64,000 bases of DNA, from assembly GCF_000013865.1 (NCBI RefSeq), contig NC_007948.1, forward strand, positions 4,216,001 to 4,280,000, written 5' to 3'. How positions within the stretch are numbered: the stretch's first letter is position 1; every line of letters starts with the position of its first letter. The stretch is from Polaromonas sp. JS666. Its GTDB lineage: Bacteria > Pseudomonadota > Gammaproteobacteria > Burkholderiales > Burkholderiaceae_C. The notes beneath the pieces were generated by a model that had not been told where the DNA came from, ran no database searches, and worked only from the letters and a program-made list of their open reading frames with translations. Position numbers and translations under genes: made by a program. This document shows, one piece after another, positions 33,532 to 40,670 of the stretch.

Positions 33532-34781
33532 ATTTCAGCCTGGCCGGCGCGCGCACGCCGCGCAATCGGCCAGTCCCAGGGTTTGACGAGCGGCGCCACT
33601 TCCCGCGCTACCTTCTCGATCCGGTCCAGCTCCGAGGCTGTCAGGCCGGCATTGAGCGTCAGCCTGACCATGGCGCGGTTGCGGCTGGTGGCCGGCGCAC
33701 AGAAGATGGCACCGAACAGCTGGCGCTCCTCGAGCCGGTCGCGCAGCACCATGGTGTCCGGCTCGGTCCCGGCCTCCAGCGAAATGATCTGCTGGCTGCC
33801 CTGGTGAATCGGGTAACCCATGTCCGACAGGCTGGCACGCAGGCGCTGCGTGTTGATATGCAAGCGCTCACGCGCCTCGTCGCTGGCGCGAATGACATCC
33901 AGCGTGGCCGCCAGTCCAGCGATTTCATGGGGCAGCAGGCAGGAGCTGAAGATATTGGGATAGCTGTGGTGCAGCACGTAGTAGCGCAACTCGGCCGGCA
34001 CCGTGAAGAAGCCGGCCCGCCCCGCAAAGGCCTTGGCCAGGCTGGCGGTGATGAAATGCACGCGGTCTACCAGCCCGAGCTCGGCGCACAGGCCGGCCCC
34101 CTGCGGGCCATGGGTGCCCAGCGAATGCGACTCATCAACCAGGATGGTGCAGCCGTGCTGCTCGGCCACCTCCACCATCTCCACCAGCGGGCACAGGGCG
34201 CCGGTGGTGCTGTACACAGAATCCACCACCACCACGCCAGGCCCGTTGCGGGCAATCATGCGTGAGAGGTGGGCCGGGTCGTTGTGACGAAACGGATGGG
34301 CCGGCGCACGCGCGGCACGCACACCCTCCCAGAGCGAGGTATGGGCCAGGGTGTCGAGATACACCGGCGTCTTCTCGTCGGCAATGGCCTGCAGCAAACC
34401 GACGTTGGCGGCATAGCCGGACTGGCAGATGAAGCCATCCTCCTTGCCAATCCACGCGGCCATGGAGGCCTCGAGCCGGCGGGAAGGATGCGCATCGAGC
34501 AGGAAGGCGCCCGACTGGATCACGCTGTCATTGTCGCGGCGCAAAGTGGCAATCTGTGCGCTGACGATCTCGGGATGCCCGGAGATGTTGAGGTAATCGT
34601 TGCCATCGAGCCGAATGGAGTCGGGTCCCGGGTTGCGTCCGTGCAGAATGCACTTGCCGCCCCACTGAGTGTTCCAGTGCGGCATGAACTGCTTGTCCAG
34701 ACGCTCGCGCAGGCCCGGCAGCAGCGGTGGTTCACGATAGATCTTGGGGGAAAGGTCTGGCTTGCGTTCAAGAACTTGCAT
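33528..34781 (-). CDS. Alpha-hydroxyketone autoinducer synthase, CqsA/LqsA/JqsA type
   Basis: 417 residues with AAGGAG before the ATG. It is a PLP enzyme of the alpha-oxoamine synthase fold. Features: WGGKCILHGRNPGPDSIRLD, NDYLNISGHPEI, FICQSGYAANVGLLQAI, VDESHSLGTHGPQGAGLCAE (PLP-ring Asp and His) and the Lys in FITASLAKAFAGRAGFF. The WGGK.ILHG element and SLAKAFAGRAGF favour CqsA/LqsA over 5-aminolevulinate or KBL synthases. It would condense an acyl-CoA with an amino acid or SAM to give a hydroxyketone signal. The adjacent six-TM kinase, receiver and LuxR genes support signalling. A lux-box-like palindrome lies 62-83 bp upstream. Confidence 0.9.
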   Translation of the reverse strand: MQVLERKPDLSPKIYREPPLLPGLRERLDKQFMPHWNTQWGGKCILHGRNPGPDSIRLDGNDYLNISGHPEIVSAQIATLRRDNDSVIQSGAFLLDAHPSRRLEASMAAWIGKEDGFICQSGYAANVGLLQAIADEKTPVYLDTLAHTSLWEGVRAARAPAHPFRHNDPAHLSRMIARNGPGVVVVDSVYSTTGALCPLVEMVEVAEQHGCTILVDESHSLGTHGPQGAGLCAELGLVDRVHFITASLAKAFAGRAGFFTVPAELRYYVLHHSYPNIFSSCLLPHEIAGLAATLDVIRASDEARERLHINTQRLRASLSDMGYPIHQGSQQIISLEAGTEPDTMVLRDRLEERQLFGAIFCAPATSRNRAMVRLTLNAGLTASELDRIEKVAREVAPLVKPWDWPIARRARAGQAEI

Positions 34782-34842
34782 GGGGTCGCTCCTTGGTAAA
34801 GAAACCCCATTGAAAGCGCTATCACAAATTGATACGCCCTCT

Positions 34843-34864
34843 ACCCTGTCAGAACTGACAGGGT
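34843..34864. promoter_or_regulatory. Lux-box-like palindrome upstream of the synthase gene
   Basis: Perfect 10-bp arms ACCCTGTCAG and CTGACAGGGT separated by AA. The centre is about 72 bp from the synthase ATG. The inner CTGT...ACAG spacing fits the 20-bp lux-box consensus (ACCTGT ... ACAGGT). On the minus strand, a weak -10-like GTGATAGC lies about 30 bp downstream of the centre, where a LuxR-activated promoter would have it. Use by the LuxR at 30278 is inferred. Confidence 0.75.
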
Positions 34865-35053
34865 GCGGCCCCAGACTGACCGTTCAGCCGATTTTTTGTT
34901 AACTATCGACCTACAGTCGAACAGAGACCAAGACCTTACTCCTGCAATTTGTGTCACAAAAAGTTGTGCTTGCGCCACGCTTTCCAGGCACCTTTTGTGC
35001 ACTCCTTCACGCTCCTTCACATTCTTCGCAACGCGCCCGTCCGGCACGCCCTC

Positions 35054-35497
35054 TCAGTTTTGCCGCCAGGGCAAGCCCCGAAAACGCCAGCCGCCCTTGC
35101 GGCCCCGTTGCGCCTGCTCATCGGCATCACCTTCAAAGCCTTCCAGGATGTTGTAGGCCTCTATGCCCAGTTCGGTGGCGCGTTTTGCGGCCGCAATGGA
35201 GCGCACCCCGCTGCGGCACAGCAGCACGGCTTTCTTGCCGGCCGGCACCGCGTTTTTCAGGCCTTCGTCGAAGTGCGGGTTCATGGCCATGCCTGGCCAC
35301 TGCTTCCAGGCCAGTGCGACGGCGCCCGGCACGTAGCCCACCCATTCGCGCTCGGCGTCGGTACGTACATCCACCAGCACGGCTTCGCCGGACTGCATCC
35401 ATTGATAGGCAAGCTGTACCGGAATGTCGCCGGCATAACCCGACACGGGCCGCACCCCGGTGGACGTGGCAGCATTCGATGAGGCAACGGTAGTCAT
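35054..35497 (-). CDS. Rhodanese-domain protein
   Basis: 147 residues from the ATG at 35497 with an AGGAG site. It has a single rhodanese fold: WMQSGEAVLVDVRTDAEREW (about 33-52) and the active-site loop LLCRSGVRSIAAA with Cys94. The six-residue loop CRSGVRS fits sulfurtransferases. It could carry persulfide sulfur in the cytoplasm. The C-terminus is basic (QAQRGRKGGWRFRGLPWRQ). It lies upstream of the synthase gene on the same strand, but 270 bp separate them, and it is divergent from ppk2. Confidence 0.92.
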   Translation of the reverse strand: MTTVASSNAATSTGVRPVSGYAGDIPVQLAYQWMQSGEAVLVDVRTDAEREWVGYVPGAVALAWKQWPGMAMNPHFDEGLKNAVPAGKKAVLLCRSGVRSIAAAKRATELGIEAYNILEGFEGDADEQAQRGRKGGWRFRGLPWRQN

Positions 35498-35688
35498 GAC
35501 GCAACTCCTGTGTTTGATGTCGGTTCCCGCACGGCCCGCCCAAACGGGACTGGGCTCAGCGGGATTCAAACCAAGTTTATTCGCCCCGCGCAGACCGCGA
35601 GGGTGGCGGGGTGAAAAGCATCGTCCCGTGCGGCATGAACGCCGCTTGCGATGCAGAATCAGGCTCATCCCGAAGCCCACCGGAGACC

Positions 35689-36636
35689 ATGATGCCCACC
35701 ACCCGCCCCCGCTCCCGCGTTAGCGCCCGCGTTGCTCCCCAGTCCCTGGCCCAGCTCACGGCCCCATGGCAGCCCCCGCTGGCAGGCACGACATCTGGCG
35801 GCAAGAACGCAAGGCGGGCAAAAGGCCGCGCCATGGCTCACTTCGACCCGGCGGCCCAGCCTTTTTCCAGCGGGGACAAGCAGCGCGACAAGGAAGCGGT
35901 TGAAGCGCTGGCCGTGGAGCTCGATGAACTGCAGAACCTGTTCTATGCGGACAGGCGCCACAAGCTGCTGGTGATCCTGCAGGGCACCGACACCTCCGGC
36001 AAGGACGGCACGCTCAGAGGCGTGTTCGGCCGCATCAGCCCGCTGGGCGTGCACACCACCTCCTGGAAAGCCCCCACCGAGGACGAGCGCGCACACGACT
36101 ACCTGCGGCGCATTCACCAGATGGCGCCCGGTGCCGGCGAGATTATGCTGTTCAACCGCAGCCATTACGAGGATGTGCTGGTGCCCGTGGTCAATCGCTG
36201 GATCACGCCGGCGCAGACTGCGCAGCGCTACCAGCACATCAACGACTTCGAGCGCATGCTCAGCGAGAACGGTACCGTGATCCTGAAATTCATGCTGCAC
36301 ATCAGCTTTGAGGAGCAGGGCCGGCGGCTGCAGGAGCGCATTGACGACCCCACCAAACACTGGAAGTTCAGCATGGGCGACCTGGAAGCACGCAAGCAAT
36401 GGAAGCTGTACCAGCGCGCCTACCAGGACCTGCTGAACGCCACCAGCACGCCCTGGGCGCCGTGGACGGTGGTGCCGGCCGACTCCAAAACCCATCGCAA
36501 CCTGATGATCGCTACGCTGGTGCGCAGCAGGCTGCAGCAGCTGAACCTGCGCTACCCGCCCCCCGTCCCGGGGCTGAAAAATCTGAAGGTTGACAGAAAG
36601 CTGACGAGCTCCGCGCCAGACCGGAAATCACTTTGA
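35689..36636 (+). CDS. ppk2: Polyphosphate kinase 2 family protein
   Basis: 315 residues from the first of two adjacent ATGs (GGAG upstream). The PPK2 core has Walker A GTDTSGKDGT at about 99-108, FGRISPLGVHTTSWKAPTED, the FNRSHYEDVLVPVVNRW box and RLQERIDDPTKHWKFSMGDL. PPK2 uses polyphosphate to phosphorylate nucleotides (AMP, ADP or GDP). The one-domain form here could be a kinase for mono- or diphosphates; which one is not settled by these motifs. The N-terminal 65 residues are basic and poorly conserved, so the true start may be the Met at MAHFDPAAQ. Confidence 0.92.
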   Translation: MMPTTRPRSRVSARVAPQSLAQLTAPWQPPLAGTTSGGKNARRAKGRAMAHFDPAAQPFSSGDKQRDKEAVEALAVELDELQNLFYADRRHKLLVILQGTDTSGKDGTLRGVFGRISPLGVHTTSWKAPTEDERAHDYLRRIHQMAPGAGEIMLFNRSHYEDVLVPVVNRWITPAQTAQRYQHINDFERMLSENGTVILKFMLHISFEEQGRRLQERIDDPTKHWKFSMGDLEARKQWKLYQRAYQDLLNATSTPWAPWTVVPADSKTHRNLMIATLVRSRLQQLNLRYPPPVPGLKNLKVDRKLTSSAPDRKSL

Positions 36637-36750
36637 ACCTAATTAGATGCAATCAAAGGCTTACTGTCGGTAAAAACCCTCTTCCGCGCAGCCCGTCAAT
36701 CGCAAATGATCCTTAGGTAGGTAATGTTTTTAACAACAGGAGACACGTTG

Positions 36751-37872
36751 ATGACCGATAGCAAGACCCCCCGCCGCCGCAGCCTGCTCAAGGGCGCAGC
36801 AATGGCCGCCGGTGCCGGCGCCATGTCCGCCCCCATGCTGGCGACCGCGCAAACCACCACCACGCTGCGTTTCCAGAGCACCTGGCCCTCGAAGGACATC
36901 TTCCACGAATACGCCAACGACTTTGCCAAGAAGGTCAACGACATGGCTGGCGGCAAGCTGAAAATCGAAGTGCTGCCCGCTGGCGCGGTGGTGCCTGCAT
37001 TCCAGCTGCTGGAAGCCGTCAACAAGGGCACGCTGGATGGCGGTCACGGCGTGGTGGCCTACCACTACGGCAAAAACTCGGCGCTGGCGCTCTGGGGTTC
37101 CGGTCCCTCCTACGGCATGGACCCCAACATGCTGCTGGCCTGGCACAACTACGGCGGCGGCAAGGCCATCCTGGAAGAAATCTACAAGTCGCTCAACATG
37201 GACGTGGTGTCCTACCTGTACGGCCCGATGCCGACGCAACCGCTGGGCTGGTTCAAGAAGCCGGTGACCAAGGTTGAAGACATGAAGGGCCTGAAGTTCC
37301 GCACCGTCGGCCTGGCCGTCGACATCTTCACCGAGATGGGCACCGCCGTCAACCCGCTGCCGGGCGGCGAAATCGTGCCGGCGCTGGACCGCGGGCTGAT
37401 TGACGCGGCCGAGTTCAACAACGCCTCGAGCGACCGTCTGCTGGGCTTTCCCGACGTGGTGAAAAACTGCATGCTGCAGAGCTTCCACCAGAGCGGCGAG
37501 CAGTTCGAGATCCTGTTCAACAAGGGCAAGTACAACGCCTTGCCACAAGAGCTGCGCTCCATCATCGACTACGCCGTCCAGGCAGCCAGCGCCGACATGA
37601 GCTGGAAGGCTGTGGAGCGCAATTCGCAGGACTACATCGAACTCAAGAAAGCCGGCGTCAAGTTCTACAAGACACCCGACGCGATCCTGCGCGCCCAGCT
37701 GGCCGCCTGGGACAAAACCATCGACAAGAAAGCCAAGGAAAACGCGCTCTTCAAGAAGGTGCTCGACTCCCAGAAAGTCTTTGCGCAGCGCGCGGGCCAG
37801 TGGCAGAACGACTACACCGTGGATTTCAAGATGGCCTATAACCACTACTTCGGCCGGGGCAAGAAAGCCTGA
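36751..37872 (+). CDS. TRAP transporter substrate-binding protein (DctP family)
   Basis: 373 residues from the ATG at 36751 with AGGAG. A twin-arginine-type signal (RRRSLLKGAAMAAGAGAMSA) precedes a cleavage site near ATAQT. The DctP fold is marked by LRFQSTWPSKDIFHEYANDF, GGKLKIEVLPAGAVVPAFQL, GLKFRTVGLAVDIFTEMGTA with the carboxylate-binding Arg, and VPALDRGLIDAAEFNNASSD. It resembles the subgroup binding mannitol/chloroaromatic/keto-acid-type substrates. The permease genes follow after a terminator-like hairpin, which would favour excess binding protein. Confidence 0.94.
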   Translation: MTDSKTPRRRSLLKGAAMAAGAGAMSAPMLATAQTTTTLRFQSTWPSKDIFHEYANDFAKKVNDMAGGKLKIEVLPAGAVVPAFQLLEAVNKGTLDGGHGVVAYHYGKNSALALWGSGPSYGMDPNMLLAWHNYGGGKAILEEIYKSLNMDVVSYLYGPMPTQPLGWFKKPVTKVEDMKGLKFRTVGLAVDIFTEMGTAVNPLPGGEIVPALDRGLIDAAEFNNASSDRLLGFPDVVKNCMLQSFHQSGEQFEILFNKGKYNALPQELRSIIDYAVQAASADMSWKAVERNSQDYIELKKAGVKFYKTPDAILRAQLAAWDKTIDKKAKENALFKKVLDSQKVFAQRAGQWQNDYTVDFKMAYNHYFGRGKKA

Positions 37873-37892
37873 TCGAGGCAGTGGCCTCGGAG

Positions 37893-37920
37893 GGGCACCT
37901 GAGGGTGCCCTTTGTTTTTT
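37893..37920 (+). terminator. Intercistronic terminator between dctP and dctQ
   Basis: GGGCACC, loop TGA, GGGTGCCC, then TTTGTTTTTT, 20 bp after the dctP stop and 35 bp before the dctQ start. It is probably partial, letting some transcripts read into the permease genes. Confidence 0.85.
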
Positions 37921-37954
37921 CGGGACCGCCATTCGGGCGGCGCAAGGAGTCGCA

Positions 37955-38575
37955 ATGCAATCGTTTTTACTGGCGGTGGACCGTTTTTCCACCTGGATCG
38001 GCAAGACCTGCGCCTGGAGCGTGGTGGCGCTGACGATGCTGATCAGCTGGGAAGTGTTCAACCGCTACGTGCTCGGCCGGCCGCATGCGTGGGTGCTCGA
38101 CGCGCAGATCATGCTGTACGGCCTGCTGTTCATGATGGCGGGCGCCTACACGCTGAGCAAGAATGGCCATGTGCGCGGCGACGTGCTCTATGGCTTCCTC
38201 AAGCCGCGCACCCAGGCCATCATCGACCTGACGCTTTACATCGTCTTTTTCCTGCCGGGTATCGTCGCCCTGACCTGGGCCGGCTGGACCTATGCCAACG
38301 AGTCGCTGGCGATTCGCGAGCAGACCTTTAACGCGGACCCGATCCCGGTTTATCCCTTCAAATTTGTGATCCCTTTTGCCGGCTTAGCGCTGCTGTTGCA
38401 GGGCATCGTGGAAATCATCCGCTGCATTCTGTGCATCCAGACCGGCGCGTGGCCGGTGCGGGAAGGCGACGTGGAGGAGGTGGACGTGGAAAAACTCAAG
38501 GAAATGGTGCACGTGAAAGACGACGACATCGCCGCGCTCGATCGGGATCTGGCGCTCAAGGAGAACAATAAATGA
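37955..38575 (+). CDS. TRAP transporter small permease (DctQ family)
   Basis: 206 residues from the ATG at 37955 with AAGGAG. Four TM segments: WSVVALTMLISWEVFNRYVL (the FNRYVLGRP motif is typical), AQIMLYGLLFMMAGAYTLS, IIDLTLYIVFFLPGIVALTW and FAGLALLLQGIVEIIRCIL. The acidic cytoplasmic tail (about 165-206, EGDVEEVDVEKLKEMVHVKD) is longer than usual. It pairs with the large permease, whose start overlaps its stop by ATGA. Confidence 0.93.
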   Translation: MQSFLLAVDRFSTWIGKTCAWSVVALTMLISWEVFNRYVLGRPHAWVLDAQIMLYGLLFMMAGAYTLSKNGHVRGDVLYGFLKPRTQAIIDLTLYIVFFLPGIVALTWAGWTYANESLAIREQTFNADPIPVYPFKFVIPFAGLALLLQGIVEIIRCILCIQTGAWPVREGDVEEVDVEKLKEMVHVKDDDIAALDRDLALKENNK

Positions 38576-40524
38576 AAATTCGCAAGGAGCTCTGGTTCGG
38601 CCTGACCTTCATGGTGCTGGTGGTAGTCGGCGCCATCGGCCTGCTGCTCAGCGTAGAGAAAATAACCAACGGACACCTCGGCCTGCTGATGCTGTCGCTG
38701 GTCGTGATGGCCATCATGCTGGGTTTTCCTACGGCTTTCACGCTGATGGGCATGGGCATGATTTTTACCTGGCTGGCCTACGACAGGGACACCACCAGAA
38801 CGCTGGACCTGATGGTCCAGGCGGCTTTCAAGACCATGTCCAACGACGTGCTGATCGCCATACCGCTCTTTGTCTTCATGGGTTATCTGGTCGAGCGGGC
38901 CAACCTGATTGAAAAGCTTTTCAAGAGCCTGCATCTGGCCATGGCCAGGATACCGGGCTCGCTCGCCGTGGCAACCCTGGTGACCTGTGCGATTTTCGCC
39001 ACCGCGACCGGTATTGTGGGCGCAGTGGTCACGCTGATGGGGCTGCTGGCGCTGCCCGCCATGCTGCGCGCCGGCTACAGCGTGCCGCTGGCTGCCGGCG
39101 CGATCACAGCGGGCGGCTGCCTGGGCATTCTGATCCCGCCCTCCGTGCTGCTGATCGTTTATGGCGCCACGGCGGGCGTTTCCGTCGTGCAACTGTATGC
39201 CGGTGCGTTTTTTCCCGGCCTGATGCTGACCGGCCTGTACATAGGCTATGTCATTCTGATCGCCAAACTCAAGCCCCAATGGGCGCCTCCGCTGTCGGCC
39301 GCCGACCGCGTGGTCACGCTGCCCCCGCTGACGCAGAAGTTGACGGACAGCACCGCCACGCATGCGCTCACGAGCCTGTTCAGCGCGCTGAAGGGCAAGC
39401 GCAATGCCGAGGTACCACTCGGCCACATTGTGCGGCAGCTCACGATTGTGGTCCTGCCGGGCCTGCTTTTCCTGCTTGTTCTCCTGACCAGTTACCGGGC
39501 GGTCACCACGGTTGACGCCGAAGCGGTCTATGACATCCAGCAGATAGGCGCCTACAGCGCGACCGAATCTTCAGCCACCGACACCGGCGGTTTGCAGGAG
39601 CCTCCGGCAGAAGGCGGCCTGCAAGAGCCTCCTTCATCGGACGGCGTGCAGGAGCCGCCCGGCACCGCTGCTGCGCCCGCCGCACCCGCACCCGCACCCG
39701 CACCCGCGGCCGCCAGCATCGCCGAGCCACCCGCGGCCGACCAGGCCCCGGCAGCAGGCGCGAGCACCCGTGATGCGCCCACCTGGTGGTGGGTCACATT
39801 TGCCATCCTCGGCGCCCTGGTCACCCTGTTCTACCTGTTCCTGAGCTTTGCGCGGCTCGAGATCTTCAAGATGCTCCTGTCCTCGTTTTTCCCGCTGATG
39901 ATCCTCATCATCGCCGTACTGGGCTCCATCGTGATGGGACTGGCCACGCCGACCGAGGCAGCGGCGATGGGCGCGCTGGGCGGTTTCGTGCTGGCGGCAG
40001 CGTACAGGCGGCTGACGCTGTCGGTGGTCAAGGAGTCGGTGTTTCTGACGGCCAAGACGTCCGCCATGGTGTGCTGGCTGTTTGTAGGCTCGGCCATCTT
40101 CTCGGCGGCTTTTGCGCTGCTGGGCGGCCAGGAACTGGTGGAGACCTGGGTTCTCGGCATGAACCTGAGCAAGACGCAGTTCCTGGTCATGAGCCAGGTG
40201 ATTATTTTCATTCTGGGCTGGCCGCTGGAGTGGACGGAAATCATCGTTATTTTCATGCCCATCTTCATCCCGCTGCTCGACAATTTTGGCGTGGACCCGC
40301 TGTTCTTCGGGTTGCTGGTGGCGCTGAACCTGCAGACAGCCTTCCTGAGCCCGCCGGTGGCGATGGCCGCGTTTTACCTCAAAGGCGTTGCACCCAAACA
40401 TGTCACGCTGAACCAGATATTTTCAGGGATGATTCCATTCATGGGCATCCAGATTCTGGCCATCGTGCTGTTGTACCAGTTCCCGCAGATCGGACTGTGG
40501 CTGCCGCAACTGCTGTACAAATAA
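38572..40524 (+). CDS. TRAP transporter large permease (DctM family) with long central insertion
   Basis: 650 residues, compared with about 430 for most DctM. The N-terminal part (LGLLMLSLVVMAIMLGFPTA, VFMGYLVERANLIEKLFKSL, AGAITAGGCLGILIPPSVLL) and the C-terminal part (SIVMGLATPTEAAAMGALGG, LEWTEIIVIFMPIFIPLLDN) are standard. Between them, about 300-440, lies an extra TM helix, then a soluble stretch with three GLQEPP/GVQEPP repeats and an Ala-Pro track, then another TM helix (WWWVTFAILGALVTLFYLFL). The transporter uses ion gradients to import an organic acid. A terminator follows. Confidence 0.92.
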   Translation: MKIRKELWFGLTFMVLVVVGAIGLLLSVEKITNGHLGLLMLSLVVMAIMLGFPTAFTLMGMGMIFTWLAYDRDTTRTLDLMVQAAFKTMSNDVLIAIPLFVFMGYLVERANLIEKLFKSLHLAMARIPGSLAVATLVTCAIFATATGIVGAVVTLMGLLALPAMLRAGYSVPLAAGAITAGGCLGILIPPSVLLIVYGATAGVSVVQLYAGAFFPGLMLTGLYIGYVILIAKLKPQWAPPLSAADRVVTLPPLTQKLTDSTATHALTSLFSALKGKRNAEVPLGHIVRQLTIVVLPGLLFLLVLLTSYRAVTTVDAEAVYDIQQIGAYSATESSATDTGGLQEPPAEGGLQEPPSSDGVQEPPGTAAAPAAPAPAPAPAAASIAEPPAADQAPAAGASTRDAPTWWWVTFAILGALVTLFYLFLSFARLEIFKMLLSSFFPLMILIIAVLGSIVMGLATPTEAAAMGALGGFVLAAAYRRLTLSVVKESVFLTAKTSAMVCWLFVGSAIFSAAFALLGGQELVETWVLGMNLSKTQFLVMSQVIIFILGWPLEWTEIIVIFMPIFIPLLDNFGVDPLFFGLLVALNLQTAFLSPPVAMAAFYLKGVAPKHVTLNQIFSGMIPFMGIQILAIVLLYQFPQIGLWLPQLLYK

Positions 40525-40552
40525 GCAGCTGACGTTGCCGTTTTTGAGACCT

Positions 40553-40576
40553 GGGGCGCGCAAGCGCCCCTTTTTT
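40553..40576 (+). terminator. Terminator after the TRAP operon
   Basis: GGGGCGC, loop GCAA, GCGCCCC, then TTTTTT: a textbook rho-independent terminator 29 bp after the dctM stop. Confidence 0.93.
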
Positions 40577-40594
40577 CTGGCAGAAGAGATAAGA

Positions 40595-40616
40595 TTGACG
40601 TTTACGTAAACGTCAA
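40595..40616. promoter_or_regulatory. 22-bp perfect palindrome upstream of icmF (LiuR-like operator)
   Basis: TTGACGTTTAC followed by its exact complement GTAAACGTCAA, centred about 65 bp before the icmF start. It resembles the TTTACGTAAACG-type site assigned to the MerR-family LiuR regulator of branched-chain amino acid catabolism in proteobacteria, which fits a mutase acting on isobutyryl-CoA. The TTGAC halves may also overlap a -35 box. Confidence 0.75.
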
Positions 40617-40670
40617 CTCAGCCAAGGATCGGCACCGTCCTTGACATGCACCAGCTTCCCGGAGATCCGC

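Noticed and set aside
33528-34781. Calling the PLP enzyme 5-aminolevulinate synthase or 2-amino-3-ketobutyrate CoA ligase
   Set aside because: The WGGK.ILHG and SLAKAFAGRAGF elements and the adjacent six-TM kinase, receiver and LuxR genes fit a signal synthase better.
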